In this document: in pieces, positions 26,174 through 35,699 of the stretch | Layout: the number at the start of each line of letters is the position of its first letter | How positions within the stretch are numbered: position 1 is the first letter of the stretch | DNA from: Psychrobacillus sp044762655 | GTDB taxonomy: Bacteria > Bacillota > Bacilli > Bacillales_A > Planococcaceae | DNA length: 64,000 bases | Direction: 5' to 3' | Assembly: GCF_044762655.1 (NCBI RefSeq) | Contig: NZ_JBIWER010000001.1 | Span: 186,001-250,000 of the forward strand | Position numbers and translations under genes: made by a program | Notes under the pieces: generated by a model | What the model saw: only the letters and a program-made list of their open reading frames with translations | Told to the model about the DNA's origin: nothing | Databases searched by the model: none

Positions 26174-27450
26174 GCTTGTTCCTCCTGCCATACGATTTCT
26201 CCGTTAAACATTGTAAGTTGTGGCCAACCAGTGCAAGCCCAGCCGTTAAATGGTGTATTTTTTCCTTTGGATACAAAAGCTTCTTTATCAATTTTTTGTT
26301 CTTTCTCTAAATCTAATAAAACCAAATCGGCTGGTGCTCCTACTTCGAGCTTTCCGAACTCAAACCCAAATACTTGCGCTGGTTTGATAGTTAGATAATC
26401 CAAAAGTTGTTTAAGTGTCCAGTGACCAGTTTTTACAAAGTGAGTATATAATAGTGGGAATGCTGTTTCTAATCCGACAATTCCGAACGGTGCTTTTTCA
26501 AATCCAAATGACTTCTCTTCCTCTGTGTGAGGAGCGTGATCGGTTGCTATAAAATCTAGCGTTCCGTCTTCTAATCCCTCGCGCAGTGCCATCATATCCT
26601 CTTTAGCTCTAAGTGGAGGATTCATCTTCCAAGCTGCATCATTGGAAGGAATATCGTCCTCACAAAGTAATAGATGATGCGGACTTACTTCTGCTGTCAC
26701 ATGGATACCTGCTTTTTTTGCGTCTCTTATTATCCGAACTGACTCTTTTGTACTTACATGACATACATGATAATGAGCTCCTGCTGCTTCTGCGAGTAAA
26801 ATGTCCCTCGCAATATGTACTGATTCAGAAACAGATGGTATACCTTTTAATCCAAGCTCGTTACTGCGTTTTCCTTTATGCATAACACCACCGTATATAA
26901 GCGTATTATCTTCACAATGAGCGATAATTGGGATATTAAGTTTCGCTGCTTCCTCCATTGCTTCAAGCATTGTTCCAGCAGCTTGAACACCGACACCGTC
27001 ATCTGTTAATGCAAAAGCTCCAAGTTTTTTTAAAGCCTCGATATCTGTTCTTTCTTTACCTGCTTGTCGAATGGTAATCGAACCATATGGTAAGACACGA
27101 ACAAGTGCATTTTTTTCAACTAAATCTAAAACATGTGAGAAATTTTCTTCTGTATCAGGTACTGGTCTCGTATTTGGCATTGCGCAAATGGTTGTATAAC
27201 CACCTTTTGCTGCAGCTCTCGTACCAGTTTCAATCGTTTCCTTCTGTTCTCCACCTGGTTCACGTAAATGAACATGAACATCGATGAAGCCTGCTGAAAG
27301 TAAAAGACCATTGCCATCTATTTGTTGAGCATTATCTGATGTAATTTCAGCTCCAATTGCTGCAATTCTACCATCCTGAACTAAAACTGCAGTCGCCTCT
27401 AATTCTCCTTCATTGCTAACTATTTGAACGTTTTGAATAATTTTTGTCAT
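26170..27450 (-). CDS. pyrC: dihydroorotase
   Basis: Zinc hydrolase that cyclises carbamoyl aspartate to dihydroorotate. The 426-residue type I enzyme shows the metal motif DVHVHLREPGGEQKETI, HCEDN, HVCHVSTKE, and the catalytic Asp in ATDHAPHTEEEK. GGGAGA precedes the ATG, one base after the pyrB stop. It overlaps carA by 4 bp. Confidence 0.97.
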   Translation of the reverse strand: MTKIIQNVQIVSNEGELEATAVLVQDGRIAAIGAEITSDNAQQIDGNGLLLSAGFIDVHVHLREPGGEQKETIETGTRAAAKGGYTTICAMPNTRPVPDTEENFSHVLDLVEKNALVRVLPYGSITIRQAGKERTDIEALKKLGAFALTDDGVGVQAAGTMLEAMEEAAKLNIPIIAHCEDNTLIYGGVMHKGKRSNELGLKGIPSVSESVHIARDILLAEAAGAHYHVCHVSTKESVRIIRDAKKAGIHVTAEVSPHHLLLCEDDIPSNDAAWKMNPPLRAKEDMMALREGLEDGTLDFIATDHAPHTEEEKSFGFEKAPFGIVGLETAFPLLYTHFVKTGHWTLKQLLDYLTIKPAQVFGFEFGKLEVGAPADLVLLDLEKEQKIDKEAFVSKGKNTPFNGWACTGWPQLTMFNGEIVWQEEQA

Positions 27451-27451
27451 G

Positions 27452-28330
27452 TTATTCTCTCCCTTTCAAAATCATCTCAATGACAGCCATGCGGACATTT
27501 ACACCATTTTCCATTTGCTTAAAAATCCTCGAACGATTACATTCCACTAGTTCACTGGCTATTTCCACACCTCTGTTAAATGGAGCTGGATGCATGATTA
27601 TGGCAGATTCTTTCATTTTTTGTTCTCGTTCTATTGTTAAACCATACATTTGATGATACTGTTCTTTAGCAAATGGGTTCTTACCGTCATGTCTTTCGTG
27701 CTGGACTCGAAGCATCATAAGAACATCACTATCTTCTATTACTTCATCAAATTCATGAAATGCTTCGAACTCACCTTTCCATTCACTTGGACATACAAAT
27801 TGGACTTTTGCACCTAATCTTGCGAATGCATCCGCATTAGATCTTGCCACACGGCTATGGTTTATATCTCCTACAATCGTAATCTTCTTATCCTGTAATG
27901 TGCCAAATTCTTGCCAAATTGTATAAATATCGAGAAGACTTTGCGTCGGATGGTTTCCTGTACCGTCTCCTCCGTTGATTATTGCAGGTTTAACTTTTCC
28001 AACTAGTTCTTCAAAATAATTATTTTGTTCATGCCTGATTACCAATGCGTCTAATCCAATGGATTCAAGAACCCTTACTGTGTCATAAAGTGTTTCACCT
28101 TTTAATGTGCTAGAGAAGCCAGCTTCGAAAGGCAGTACTTCTAAATTAAGCTTTCTTTCAGCCATTTCAAAGCTCATCTTCGTTCGAGTGCTTGGCTCAA
28201 AAAACAGATTCGATACCGTATATTTATTCTTCAGTGCGGAGGTGTTACCATCACGAAATGCTTGTGCTTGGTTTAATATTTCATGTATTTGATCTATCGA
28301 TAGGTCTTTCATTGATACTAAATTTTTCAT
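27452..28330 (-). CDS. pyrB: aspartate carbamoyltransferase catalytic subunit
   Basis: Condenses carbamoyl phosphate with aspartate, the committed step of pyrimidine synthesis. The 292 residues contain the carbamoyl-phosphate loop EPSTRTKMSFEMA, NGGDGTGNHPTQSLLDI, GDINHSRVARSN and MHPAPFNRGVEI. No regulatory pyrI follows, as expected for Bacillales, where control is through PyrR. AAAGGTGG stands before the ATG; the gene lies directly downstream of the second attenuator. Confidence 0.97.
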   Translation of the reverse strand: MKNLVSMKDLSIDQIHEILNQAQAFRDGNTSALKNKYTVSNLFFEPSTRTKMSFEMAERKLNLEVLPFEAGFSSTLKGETLYDTVRVLESIGLDALVIRHEQNNYFEELVGKVKPAIINGGDGTGNHPTQSLLDIYTIWQEFGTLQDKKITIVGDINHSRVARSNADAFARLGAKVQFVCPSEWKGEFEAFHEFDEVIEDSDVLMMLRVQHERHDGKNPFAKEQYHQMYGLTIEREQKMKESAIIMHPAPFNRGVEIASELVECNRSRIFKQMENGVNVRMAVIEMILKGRE

Positions 28331-28356
28331 GAATATCCACCTTTTTTATAAAGTAA

Positions 28357-28465
28357 AACCTCCTCGAAAAATCTCGAGAAGGTTCGTTTTTGCATAGACA
28401 AGTAGAAGGGTCATGTTCCATGCCCCAACTTGCTACCGAACCTTTTGCTGACTCACTGTTCAGCT
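28357..28465 (-). promoter_or_regulatory. PyrR-dependent attenuator between pyrP and pyrB
   Basis: Minus-strand RNA has three competing parts. A binding hairpin (28448-28465) has stem GCUGA/UCAGC and loop ACAGUGAG. Antiterminator arms AAGGUUCG (28438-28445) and CGAACCUU (28380-28387) pair over 8 bp. A terminator (28358-28385) has an 11-bp stem and a following U-tract. The loop keeps the PyrR core C-N-G-N-G-A-G, but the flanking UCC and GG of the consensus are replaced by a different paired set. With UMP or UTP, PyrR would favour termination before pyrB. Confidence 0.8.
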
Positions 28466-28479
28466 TCTTAAAAGGTCTA

Positions 28480-29799
28480 TTATTTAATTTGTTGTAAATC
28501 TGTACTTTCTGCTTGCTTCCTACCAGGTAGGATAAGATTTAATATAACCCCGATAATTGCTGCTAAAGCCATACCTTCAATGCTTAGCGCTTCTGTAACG
28601 ATGAACTTTGCTCCTCCGATTCCTATTACTAGGATTACAGAAGCAATAACTAAATTACGACTATTGCCGAAATCCACTTTTGCATCCACTAACATTCGCA
28701 GCCCACTTGCAGCGATGATCCCAAATAATAGGATAGATACGCCACCCAAAACTGCCGTCGGTATTGTAGAAATGACTGCCATTGCTTTTCCGAAGAATGA
28801 TAGGAGGATAGCCACTACAGCTGCTCCTAAAATCACGTATACACTATAAACACGAGTGATGGCTAGTACACCAATATTTTCACCATATGTCGTTTTTGGT
28901 GGGCCACCTAAAAGTGCACTGACAAAGGTTCCTAAACCATCACCTAGTAATGATCTATGTAGCCCTGGTTCTTTTATATAATCTCTATCTACAACTTTGC
29001 CAAGTACAAGCTGATGCCCAATATGCTCGGAAATAGTTACAATAACAATTGGAACCATCACTAGCAGAATATTAGTTGTTATGACAAACTCATAATGCAC
29101 TCCAGGGATTAAAAAGTCAGGTAAAGCGAATATTTTTGCTTCTTTTATTGGGGCAAAGTCGACTATCCCGATGATGATGGAATATATGTAACCAACCACT
29201 AATCCAACTAATATTGGCATTGTACTAATAATATTTTTGAAATACACTGTACAGATTATCGCAGTAAACAATGTAACTAATGCAGCTGAGAAATGCAGGA
29301 AGCTATATTCCTTTAAGCCTGTTTCTGCATTTGTTATATTCATCGCCATATCAACTGCTACACCAGAAAGTCCCAATCCAATGACCATGATAACCGGGCC
29401 AACGACGATGGCTGGTAATAGTTTCATAATCCATTGATAACCACTTTTCCAAATTACAAGAGATACTATCCCATAAACTAGTCCCACGAAAACCGCACCG
29501 ATCATCGCATTGCCAGGATTGATTGCTTGTCCAGATTCATCTAATCCATTTACTGCAATAATTATTGGTGCGATGAATGCGAAAGATGAACCTAAATATG
29601 CTGGAACTTGGAATTTAGTTACTAGTAAGAATATTATTGTTGCAATCCCACTTGTTAACAATGCAATGGCAGGACTTAAACCTACTAGTTGCGGTACTAA
29701 TATTGTCGATCCGAACATTGCAAACATATGTTGAAAACTTAAGGTGATGAGTTGTCCACCAGAAGGCTTGTCATTTACATCTAATACGGCTTTTGACAT
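28480..29799 (-). CDS. pyrP: uracil permease (NCS2 family)
   Basis: Proton-coupled uracil uptake in the cytoplasmic membrane. The 439 residues have many hydrophobic helices and NCS2 landmarks: LSFQHMFAMFGSTILVPQLVGLSP, the substrate-site Glu in TISEHIGHQLVLG, and the loop GGPPKTTYGENIGVLAITRVYS. It follows pyrR by 29 bp, so unlike B. subtilis there is no room for an attenuator between them. Confidence 0.96.
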   Translation of the reverse strand: MSKAVLDVNDKPSGGQLITLSFQHMFAMFGSTILVPQLVGLSPAIALLTSGIATIIFLLVTKFQVPAYLGSSFAFIAPIIIAVNGLDESGQAINPGNAMIGAVFVGLVYGIVSLVIWKSGYQWIMKLLPAIVVGPVIMVIGLGLSGVAVDMAMNITNAETGLKEYSFLHFSAALVTLFTAIICTVYFKNIISTMPILVGLVVGYIYSIIIGIVDFAPIKEAKIFALPDFLIPGVHYEFVITTNILLVMVPIVIVTISEHIGHQLVLGKVVDRDYIKEPGLHRSLLGDGLGTFVSALLGGPPKTTYGENIGVLAITRVYSVYVILGAAVVAILLSFFGKAMAVISTIPTAVLGGVSILLFGIIAASGLRMLVDAKVDFGNSRNLVIASVILVIGIGGAKFIVTEALSIEGMALAAIIGVILNLILPGRKQAESTDLQQIK

Positions 29800-29828
29800 G
29801 TAGTATTCCTACCTTTAAATAAGATTTT

Positions 29829-30371
29829 TTATTCGAATATGGTTACTGCGTCTATTTCGTCTGTTTCTGTTACCTTTACAACGATTCTTTCGTTGCTCGA
29901 CGTAGGTATGTTTTTCCCTACATAATCTGCTCGAATTGGTAGCTCACGGTGCCCTCTATCGATTAAAACTGCTAGCTGAATTTGAGATGGTCTTCCTAAA
30001 TCCATGACTGCATCCATAGCTGCTCGAACTGTTCGTCCTGTATACAGAACATCATCCACCAGAATTACTTTTTTATCCTTCACATCATGTGTTATATCAA
30101 CTTGCTGTACTAATGGCTCAGCTGTGTCATTCAGTAAGGTTAAATCATCTCGATATAGCGTTATATCTAGTTCACCCGTTTTGATTGGCTTGCCTTCGAT
30201 ACGTTCAATCCTATCTGCTAGACGCTTTGCTAAAAAAGCTCCTCTAGTTTTAATCCCTACTAGAATACACTCCTCAATCCCTTTGTTGCGCTCAATAATT
30301 TCATGTGCAATTCTTGTAAGTGCCCGATTAATCGCTTGCTCATCTAGAATATTTGCTTTTTCCCCCATCAA
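29829..30371 (-). CDS. pyrR: bifunctional pyr operon regulator / uracil phosphoribosyltransferase
   Basis: RNA-binding attenuator protein that senses UMP/UTP and also converts uracil plus PRPP to UMP. The 180-residue PRTase fold carries the PRPP signature VILVDDVLYTGRTVRAA and LIDRGHRELPIRADYVGKN. GAGGGGAT lies upstream of the ATG. It is the first gene of the operon, directly after the leader attenuator with which it would interact, giving autoregulation. Confidence 0.97.
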   Translation of the reverse strand: MMGEKANILDEQAINRALTRIAHEIIERNKGIEECILVGIKTRGAFLAKRLADRIERIEGKPIKTGELDITLYRDDLTLLNDTAEPLVQQVDITHDVKDKKVILVDDVLYTGRTVRAAMDAVMDLGRPSQIQLAVLIDRGHRELPIRADYVGKNIPTSSNERIVVKVTETDEIDAVTIFE

Positions 30372-30390
30372 TTTCCATCCCCTCTGAACA

Positions 30391-30540
30391 AAATAAAAAA
30401 CCTTCTAAGCTTTGAGAGCCTAGAAGGTTGTATATGCGTAATAAATTAGAGTGATTCCTAAAAATCCGCAGATTGATAGTGAGTCACGTTCACATGTACC
30501 TTCTCAGCCTCTCTGGACTGTTATTAAAGGTGAAGCTATA
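30391..30540 (-). promoter_or_regulatory. PyrR-dependent leader attenuator of the pyr operon
   Basis: Reading the minus strand, the sequence AGTCCAGAGAGGCT (30506-30519) matches the PyrR binding-loop consensus ARUCCNGNGAGGYU exactly. Downstream, an 11-bp stem (about 30401-30428) followed by TTTTTTATTTT forms the terminator. AGAAGGU next to the binding loop can pair with ACCUUCU of the terminator as an antiterminator. Confidence 0.92.
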
Positions 30541-30563
30541 TAATTTTTATTATTTCTTTCATT

Positions 30564-30592
30564 AGTATAGAGTACTATTCCTCATTAATCAA
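30564..30592 (-). promoter_or_regulatory. sigma-A promoter of the pyr operon
   Basis: On the minus strand, TTGATT (30587-30592) and TATACT (30564-30569) are separated by 17 bp, placing transcription start about 30557, just before the PyrR leader. The -35 lies inside the 3' end of rluD. Confidence 0.7.
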
Positions 30593-31501
30593 TGATTGAT
30601 TTCTTAAATCTTGTATTAAGTTAGTGAAATCTTCAGGAAGTGGATATGAGAACTCCAAGTATTCCCCTGTTTTAGGGTGATTAAAACCTAATAATCCTGC
30701 GTGTAAAACTTGTCCGTCAAAACTAATCGTTTTTTTCGGGCCGTACTTCGGATCTCCAGCAAGTGGATAACCGATATATTTCATATGCACACGAATTTGG
30801 TGCGTACGTCCTGTTTCTAATTGGCATTCAACTAACGAAAATTTATCAAATCTTTCAATTACACGGAAATGTGTAACCGCATGCTTGCCGTTATCCACTA
30901 CAGCCATGTTTTGTCTTTCTTTTTTATCACGAGCAATAGGAGCATCAATGGTCCCTTTATCATGCGCAATACGACCATGCACAATTGCAGTGTATTTACG
31001 AGTAACTGTTTTCTTTACTAACTGATCCACTAAAGAAACATGCGCTACGTCATTTTTAGCAACCATGAGTAAACCTGTCGTATCTTTATCAATACGATGG
31101 ACAATCCCTGGACGCATTACGCCATTAATGCCTGACAAATCTTTAATCTGATACATAAGTCCATTAACAAGTGTTCCAGTGGTATGTCCTGGTGCAGGGT
31201 GAACAACCATTCCACGAGGTTTATAGACAACTACTACATCCCCATCTTCATAGATGATCTCTAAATTCAAGTTCTCTGCAACAATATCAAGGGGTACAGC
31301 GTCTGGAGGTGTAACAACAATAACATCTCCTGCTTTTACTTTGTAACTTGTTTTGGCTGTTTCACCATTCACTGTTACAAATCCATCTTTTATAAAATTT
31401 TGGATCTGTGTACGTGACCAATCTGACTCAAAAGATGCAATTGCTTTATCAATACGCTCTTTCGCTTGTTCATTTTCAATAATAAATGTTAAATCTTCCA
31501 T
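30575..31501 (-). CDS. rluD: RluD-family 23S rRNA pseudouridine synthase
   Basis: Converts uridines to pseudouridine in large-subunit rRNA; orthologous in position to B. subtilis YlyB. The 308 residues have an N-terminal S4 RNA-binding domain (SRTQIQNFIKDGFVTVNG) and a synthase domain with the catalytic Asp in HRIDKDTTGLLMVAK and the RTHQIRVHMKYIGYPLAGD motif. Its ATG overlaps the lspA stop by 1 bp. The exact target sites cannot be set from sequence. Confidence 0.94.
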   Translation of the reverse strand: MEDLTFIIENEQAKERIDKAIASFESDWSRTQIQNFIKDGFVTVNGETAKTSYKVKAGDVIVVTPPDAVPLDIVAENLNLEIIYEDGDVVVVYKPRGMVVHPAPGHTTGTLVNGLMYQIKDLSGINGVMRPGIVHRIDKDTTGLLMVAKNDVAHVSLVDQLVKKTVTRKYTAIVHGRIAHDKGTIDAPIARDKKERQNMAVVDNGKHAVTHFRVIERFDKFSLVECQLETGRTHQIRVHMKYIGYPLAGDPKYGPKKTISFDGQVLHAGLLGFNHPKTGEYLEFSYPLPEDFTNLIQDLRNQSLINEE

Positions 31502-31977
31502 TACTTCACCTTTTTCTTTTCAGCTCGTTCTTCTTGAAATACGAATACTATTATAATTACAACACCAACAGTAAGTGCAGCATCCGCCACATTAAAGATA
31601 GGAAAATCATAATTGATAATAGGTAATAAAATATCGACGAAATCTACTACTTCGCCTCTCCAAAGTCGGTCAATAAAGTTCCCTATTGCTCCACCAAGTA
31701 GCGTCATTAAACCAATTTGAAATAATGGTTTACCTTTTGCTTCTTTATGAAAATAGTAAAGAATTCCAATGATGACGATGACTGTAACAATTGTAAAGAA
31801 TCCTATTTTTCCTTGTAAAATGCCCCAGGCTGCTCCTCTATTTCTATGAGAAAGTAACGCTAAGTATGGGTCCCACATAATAATTCGTTCACCAAGTGCC
31901 ATATTTTTAACGACAAGCCATTTTGTCCATTGATCTAACGCAATGACAAAAGCCGCCAGTCCATAAAATTTCCACAC
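31501..31977 (-). CDS. lspA: lipoprotein signal peptidase (signal peptidase II)
   Basis: Aspartyl membrane protease that cuts signal peptides from lipidated prolipoproteins. I place the start at the GTG at 31977, preceded by TGGGGG, giving 158 residues; the frame is open to 32022 but the extra 15 residues are not family-like. Four membrane helices are visible. Motifs: DQWTKWLVVKNM, NRGAAWGIL, GNFIDRLWRGEVVDFVD with the first catalytic Asp, and FNVADAALTVG with the second. Coupled to rluD. Confidence 0.93.
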   Translation of the reverse strand: MWKFYGLAAFVIALDQWTKWLVVKNMALGERIIMWDPYLALLSHRNRGAAWGILQGKIGFFTIVTVIVIIGILYYFHKEAKGKPLFQIGLMTLLGGAIGNFIDRLWRGEVVDFVDILLPIINYDFPIFNVADAALTVGVVIIIVFVFQEERAEKKKVK

Positions 31978-32093
31978 ATTATTTCCCCCACATAACAAAT
32001 TCTTTTCAGTAAAATTGAACACTCTCCACCTAGTTTAACACAGAACCCCACCATTCGTAAAAGAGACAGGTATGAGATATCAGAAATACTATA

Positions 32094-32220
32094 GATTTCC
32101 GTTTCGAGCGGACGCTTTCCGTGGGGTAAGCGATGAACCATCACCGCCCCTGCGGGTACGTTGTGATGTTTCACCTTTCTCACTCATCCCACTGGAGTCG
32201 CCGCTCTCCACTTCAATCAA
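32094..32220 (+). repeat. GC-rich intergenic repeat, forward copy
   Basis: Starts GATTTCCGTTTC, contains the core CGGACGCTTTCCGTGGGG, and ends GGAGTCGCCGCTCTCCACTTCAATCAA. It is much more GC-rich than its surroundings and faces the inverted copy at 32480-32549 across about 260 bp of AT-rich DNA. Confidence 0.85.
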
Positions 32221-32479
32221 AATTATGAGTATAACTCTAAATAAAGTTTTGGCAAATTTTACTGCTAATGCAAAAGAATTGGGTAAAGTTATGTAAGGAA
32301 AATAAGCATTTATATATTCTTATACTAACTTTTGTGGTTGAAAGAAGTTGGTGAGTCTATTATTGAAGCTTTTATAAAAAATCACAGAACTAATAAAATG
32401 AGAATTTGATCTTAACCTTCATCTTATATTGCTTTAACATAAGTATTTATTTAATCTTCCTATTGAGACTACATATCCG
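32221..32479. other. AT-rich DNA between two inverted repeat copies
   Basis: About 259 bp between the inverted repeat copies of the lspA-ileS gap. It has no supported reading frame and no similarity that I can see to the interior of the other repeat pair at 60255-60490. Confidence 0.5.
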
Positions 32480-32549
32480 ATTGATTGGAGTGCGAAGCGA
32501 GGAGGCTGAGGCAACGCCCACGGAAAGCGTTCGCCTGAAACGGAAATCA
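32480..32549 (-). repeat. GC-rich intergenic repeat, inverted copy
   Basis: On the minus strand it reads GATTTCCGTTTCAGGCGAACG then CTTTCCGTGGGCG and ends CTTCGCACTCCAATCAA, matching the forward copy at 32094-32220 in inverted orientation. Confidence 0.85.
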
Positions 32550-32594
32550 TCAGCCTCATTTTTTTACCAATATCTAATATTCTTATCCTTGACT

Positions 32595-32633
32595 GAAAAA
32601 AATGTGATCCAACTAGAAGTCGGATCACATTTT
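32595..32633 (-). terminator. ileS terminator
   Basis: AAAATGTGATCC (32599-32610) pairs perfectly with GGATCACATTTT (32622-32633). On the minus strand the stem runs into T residues (plus-strand A-run at 32597-32602). It starts about 10 bp after the ileS stop. Confidence 0.85.
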
Positions 32634-32643
32634 CTATACTTAT

Positions 32644-35400
32644 TTATAATGTCACTACAACATCTGCGCAACGTGCACATAAAGTTGGGTGTGCTTCGCT
32701 CGTTCCAACTGTTTCGGAAATTGTCCAGCAACGCTCACATTTTTCACCGTCTGCTTTTTCTACTACAACTGATGCACATTCTAATGCCAAGCTGTTTGCA
32801 GGCGCTTCAGATGGAGCACCACCTAATTCAAACTTAGAAACGATGAACAATTGAGCAAAGTCAATCGCATCCGTATCAAACAATGCTTTATAATCATCAT
32901 TTACATATAAAGCTACTTTTGCTTCTAATGATTTACCAATTGTTTTTGCATTACGTGCTTCTTCTAATGCTTTTAGTACATCATCACGTAATTCCATAAT
33001 TTTATCCCACTTAGCTGCTAATTCTTTGAATTCCGGATAATCTACTGCTTCAGGCATATCTGTTAATTGTACACTTTCCGCCGTTTCATGTGCTAAATGA
33101 GCCCAAAGCTCATCTGTTGTATGTGGCAGAATAGGCGTTAGTAATTTTAATAATGCTAAAAGTGTATCATACATAACTGTTTGCATAGCACGACGATCTG
33201 GGTGATCTTCCCCATAAATATAGACTACATCTTTTGCGATATCTAAGTAGAATGAACTTAGCTCACTTGAAACAAAATTATTAACTGTATGATATACACT
33301 TGCAAAATCATAGCGATCGTATGCAGCTCTTACAGTAGTAATTACCTCTTGAAGTTTCATGTACATATATTGATCCACTTCACGAAGATCTTTAAATTCC
33401 ACACGATTATTAACAGGGTGGAAATCGCTAATATTACCATGTAAGAATCGGAATGTATTACGGATTTTACGATAAACCTCGGATACTTGTTTAAAGATTG
33501 CATCAGAAACACGTACATCCGCAGTATAATCAACAGAAGCTACCCATAAACGTACAATATCTGCTCCTAACTGATTCATTACCTTAGAAGGAACAATAAC
33601 GTTACCTAAAGATTTACTCATTTTACGGCCATTTCCATCCAATGTGAAACCATGGCTTAACAAACCTTTATAAGGAGCGTGGCCATGCATTGCAGTACTT
33701 GTGATTAATGAAGAGTTAAACCAACCACGATACTGATCCGATCCCTCTAGGTATAGGTCAGCTGGGAATACCAAATCATCACGTTCTTCTAGAACACCAT
33801 GATGAGATGAGCCCGAATCAAACCAAACATCCATAATATCTGTTTCTTTCGTAAAGATACCGTTCGGGCTACCGATATGTGTAAATCCTTCTGGCAGTAA
33901 TTCCTTCGCTTCTCTTTCAAACCATACATTGGAACCGTGCTCACGGAATAATTTAGAAACATGAGAAATTGTCTCTTCTGTCAGAATAGGTTCTCCATCT
34001 TCCCCATAAAATACTGGAATTGGAACACCCCATACACGTTGGCGTGAAATACACCAGTCTCCACGGTCACGAATCATGTTAAATAGACGAGTCTCTCCCC
34101 AAGCAGGAGTGAAATTTGTATCACGAATTGCTTGAAGTAATTCATCTCTGAATGCCTCAATGGAAGCAAACCATTGTGCAGTAGCACGATAAATAACTGG
34201 TTTTTTCGTACGCCAGTCATGTGGATATGAATGTGTAAAGAATGTAAGTTTTTCAAGTGCACCTGCAGCCTCTAACGCTTCAGTAATTGCTTTGTTAGCT
34301 GTGTCATAAAATAACCCTTCAAACCCAGGTGCTTCATCTGTCATTACACCGCGGTCATCAACTGGACAAAGAACATCTAATCCGTAAGCTTTCCCTACGT
34401 AAAAGTCATCTTCCCCGTGACCAGGAGCTGTATGAACACATCCAGTACCAGACTCAGTAGTTACGTGCTCCCCTAAGATGATTAAAGAATCACGATCGTA
34501 TAATGGATGTTTGGCAACTAAACGATCCATTTGCTTACCTTCTAGCGTACGCTCTACTGTATATTCTTCCCAGCCTAATTCTTCGGCTACAGATTTTACA
34601 AGATCTAATGCGACCACATACTTATTGCCTTTCGTTTGAACTACTGCATACTCAACTTTTGGGTGTAAAGAAATAGCTAGGTTTGCAGGAATTGTCCAAG
34701 GAGTTGTAGTCCAAATGATAAATTTCGTACCTTCTTCAAGTACACCTTTACCTTCTGTCACATCAAAGCTTACATAAATAGATGGTGATTTTTTATCTTG
34801 ATATTCAATTTCGGCTTCTGCTAATGCAGATTCACTTGAAGGTGACCAATATACTGGCTTCAACCCTTTATAAATATATCCTTTTTTAGCCATAGCCCCG
34901 AACACTTCAATTTGGCGTGATTCAAACTCCGGAGTTAATGTAACATATGGATTTTCCCAGTCACCACGAACACCTAAGCGTTTAAATTGAGAGCGTTGAT
35001 TGTCAATTTGTTGGTATGCATATTCTTCACAAAGCTTTCTAAACTCGGCTAAAGACATTTCTTTACGTTTTACACCTTTATTCGTTAGTGCTTGCTCGAT
35101 AGGAAGACCATGAGTATCCCAGCCTGGAACATAAGGTGCATGATAGCCAGTCATCGATTTGTGACGGACAATCATATCCTTTAGAACTTTATTTAATGCA
35201 TGACCCATGTGAAGATCGCCGTTTGCATACGGTGGTCCATCATGTAACACAAAAAACGGTCGACCTTTTGTATGATCCTGTACTTTTTTATAAATGTCCT
35301 GCTCTGCCCATTTTGCTTGGATTTCTAATTCTTTCACTGGTAAATTTCCACGCATAGGGAAATCAGTTTTTGGCATTAATAACGTATCTTTGTATTCCAT
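32644..35400 (-). CDS. ileS: isoleucyl-tRNA synthetase
   Basis: Charges tRNA-Ile and edits valine. The 918-residue class I enzyme has the HIGH-type motif PYANGDLHMGHALNK, the CP1 editing domain with TTTPWTIPAN, GCVHTAPGHGEDDF, and the signature KMSKSLGN. The C-terminal zinc site has the pairs CERCWT and CARC. AGGAGG precedes the ATG. Expression is controlled by the upstream T-box leader responding to uncharged tRNA-Ile. Confidence 0.98.
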   Translation of the reverse strand: MEYKDTLLMPKTDFPMRGNLPVKELEIQAKWAEQDIYKKVQDHTKGRPFFVLHDGPPYANGDLHMGHALNKVLKDMIVRHKSMTGYHAPYVPGWDTHGLPIEQALTNKGVKRKEMSLAEFRKLCEEYAYQQIDNQRSQFKRLGVRGDWENPYVTLTPEFESRQIEVFGAMAKKGYIYKGLKPVYWSPSSESALAEAEIEYQDKKSPSIYVSFDVTEGKGVLEEGTKFIIWTTTPWTIPANLAISLHPKVEYAVVQTKGNKYVVALDLVKSVAEELGWEEYTVERTLEGKQMDRLVAKHPLYDRDSLIILGEHVTTESGTGCVHTAPGHGEDDFYVGKAYGLDVLCPVDDRGVMTDEAPGFEGLFYDTANKAITEALEAAGALEKLTFFTHSYPHDWRTKKPVIYRATAQWFASIEAFRDELLQAIRDTNFTPAWGETRLFNMIRDRGDWCISRQRVWGVPIPVFYGEDGEPILTEETISHVSKLFREHGSNVWFEREAKELLPEGFTHIGSPNGIFTKETDIMDVWFDSGSSHHGVLEERDDLVFPADLYLEGSDQYRGWFNSSLITSTAMHGHAPYKGLLSHGFTLDGNGRKMSKSLGNVIVPSKVMNQLGADIVRLWVASVDYTADVRVSDAIFKQVSEVYRKIRNTFRFLHGNISDFHPVNNRVEFKDLREVDQYMYMKLQEVITTVRAAYDRYDFASVYHTVNNFVSSELSSFYLDIAKDVVYIYGEDHPDRRAMQTVMYDTLLALLKLLTPILPHTTDELWAHLAHETAESVQLTDMPEAVDYPEFKELAAKWDKIMELRDDVLKALEEARNAKTIGKSLEAKVALYVNDDYKALFDTDAIDFAQLFIVSKFELGGAPSEAPANSLALECASVVVEKADGEKCERCWTISETVGTSEAHPTLCARCADVVVTL

Positions 35401-35443
35401 CTTATAACCTCCTATTTATTAAAAGCATTCATTCTTTGAAAAC

Positions 35444-35693
35444 AAAAAAACCCCTCATCCCAAAAAGGGACGAGAAGTTATGCTCGCGGTACCACCCTAC
35501 TTGCGATTTTCTTTCAAAATCGCCGCTTAGAATGCCGTAACGGGACATTAACCGAAGACACCTACTAGAAGTTCAGTGTCTTTGCTCCAAAGTGATATTC
35601 TAAAAAAGTTTCTCATCCTGAGCTCTCACCGCCCTCAAGTCGCTTTATCGGAATCAAATTTAGACGTCTTTTTCTACGCATATTATATGATAT
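35444..35693 (-). promoter_or_regulatory. T-box riboswitch of ileS (specifier AUC)
   Basis: The conserved T-box GGGTGGTACCGCG is at 35485-35497 on the minus strand. It is followed by a terminator stem (35444-35477; CTTCTCGTCCC with GGGATGAGGGG) and a T-run. In Stem I the specifier-loop region holds ATC at 35594-35596, an isoleucine codon, matching the downstream gene. Uncharged tRNA-Ile would stabilise the antiterminator. Confidence 0.95.
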
Positions 35694-35699
35694 GAAATT

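Noticed and set aside
32434..32628. Minus-strand 64-codon open frame in the lspA-ileS gap
   Set aside because: Its sequence is a translation of the intergenic repeat (32480-32549) and it has no supported start.
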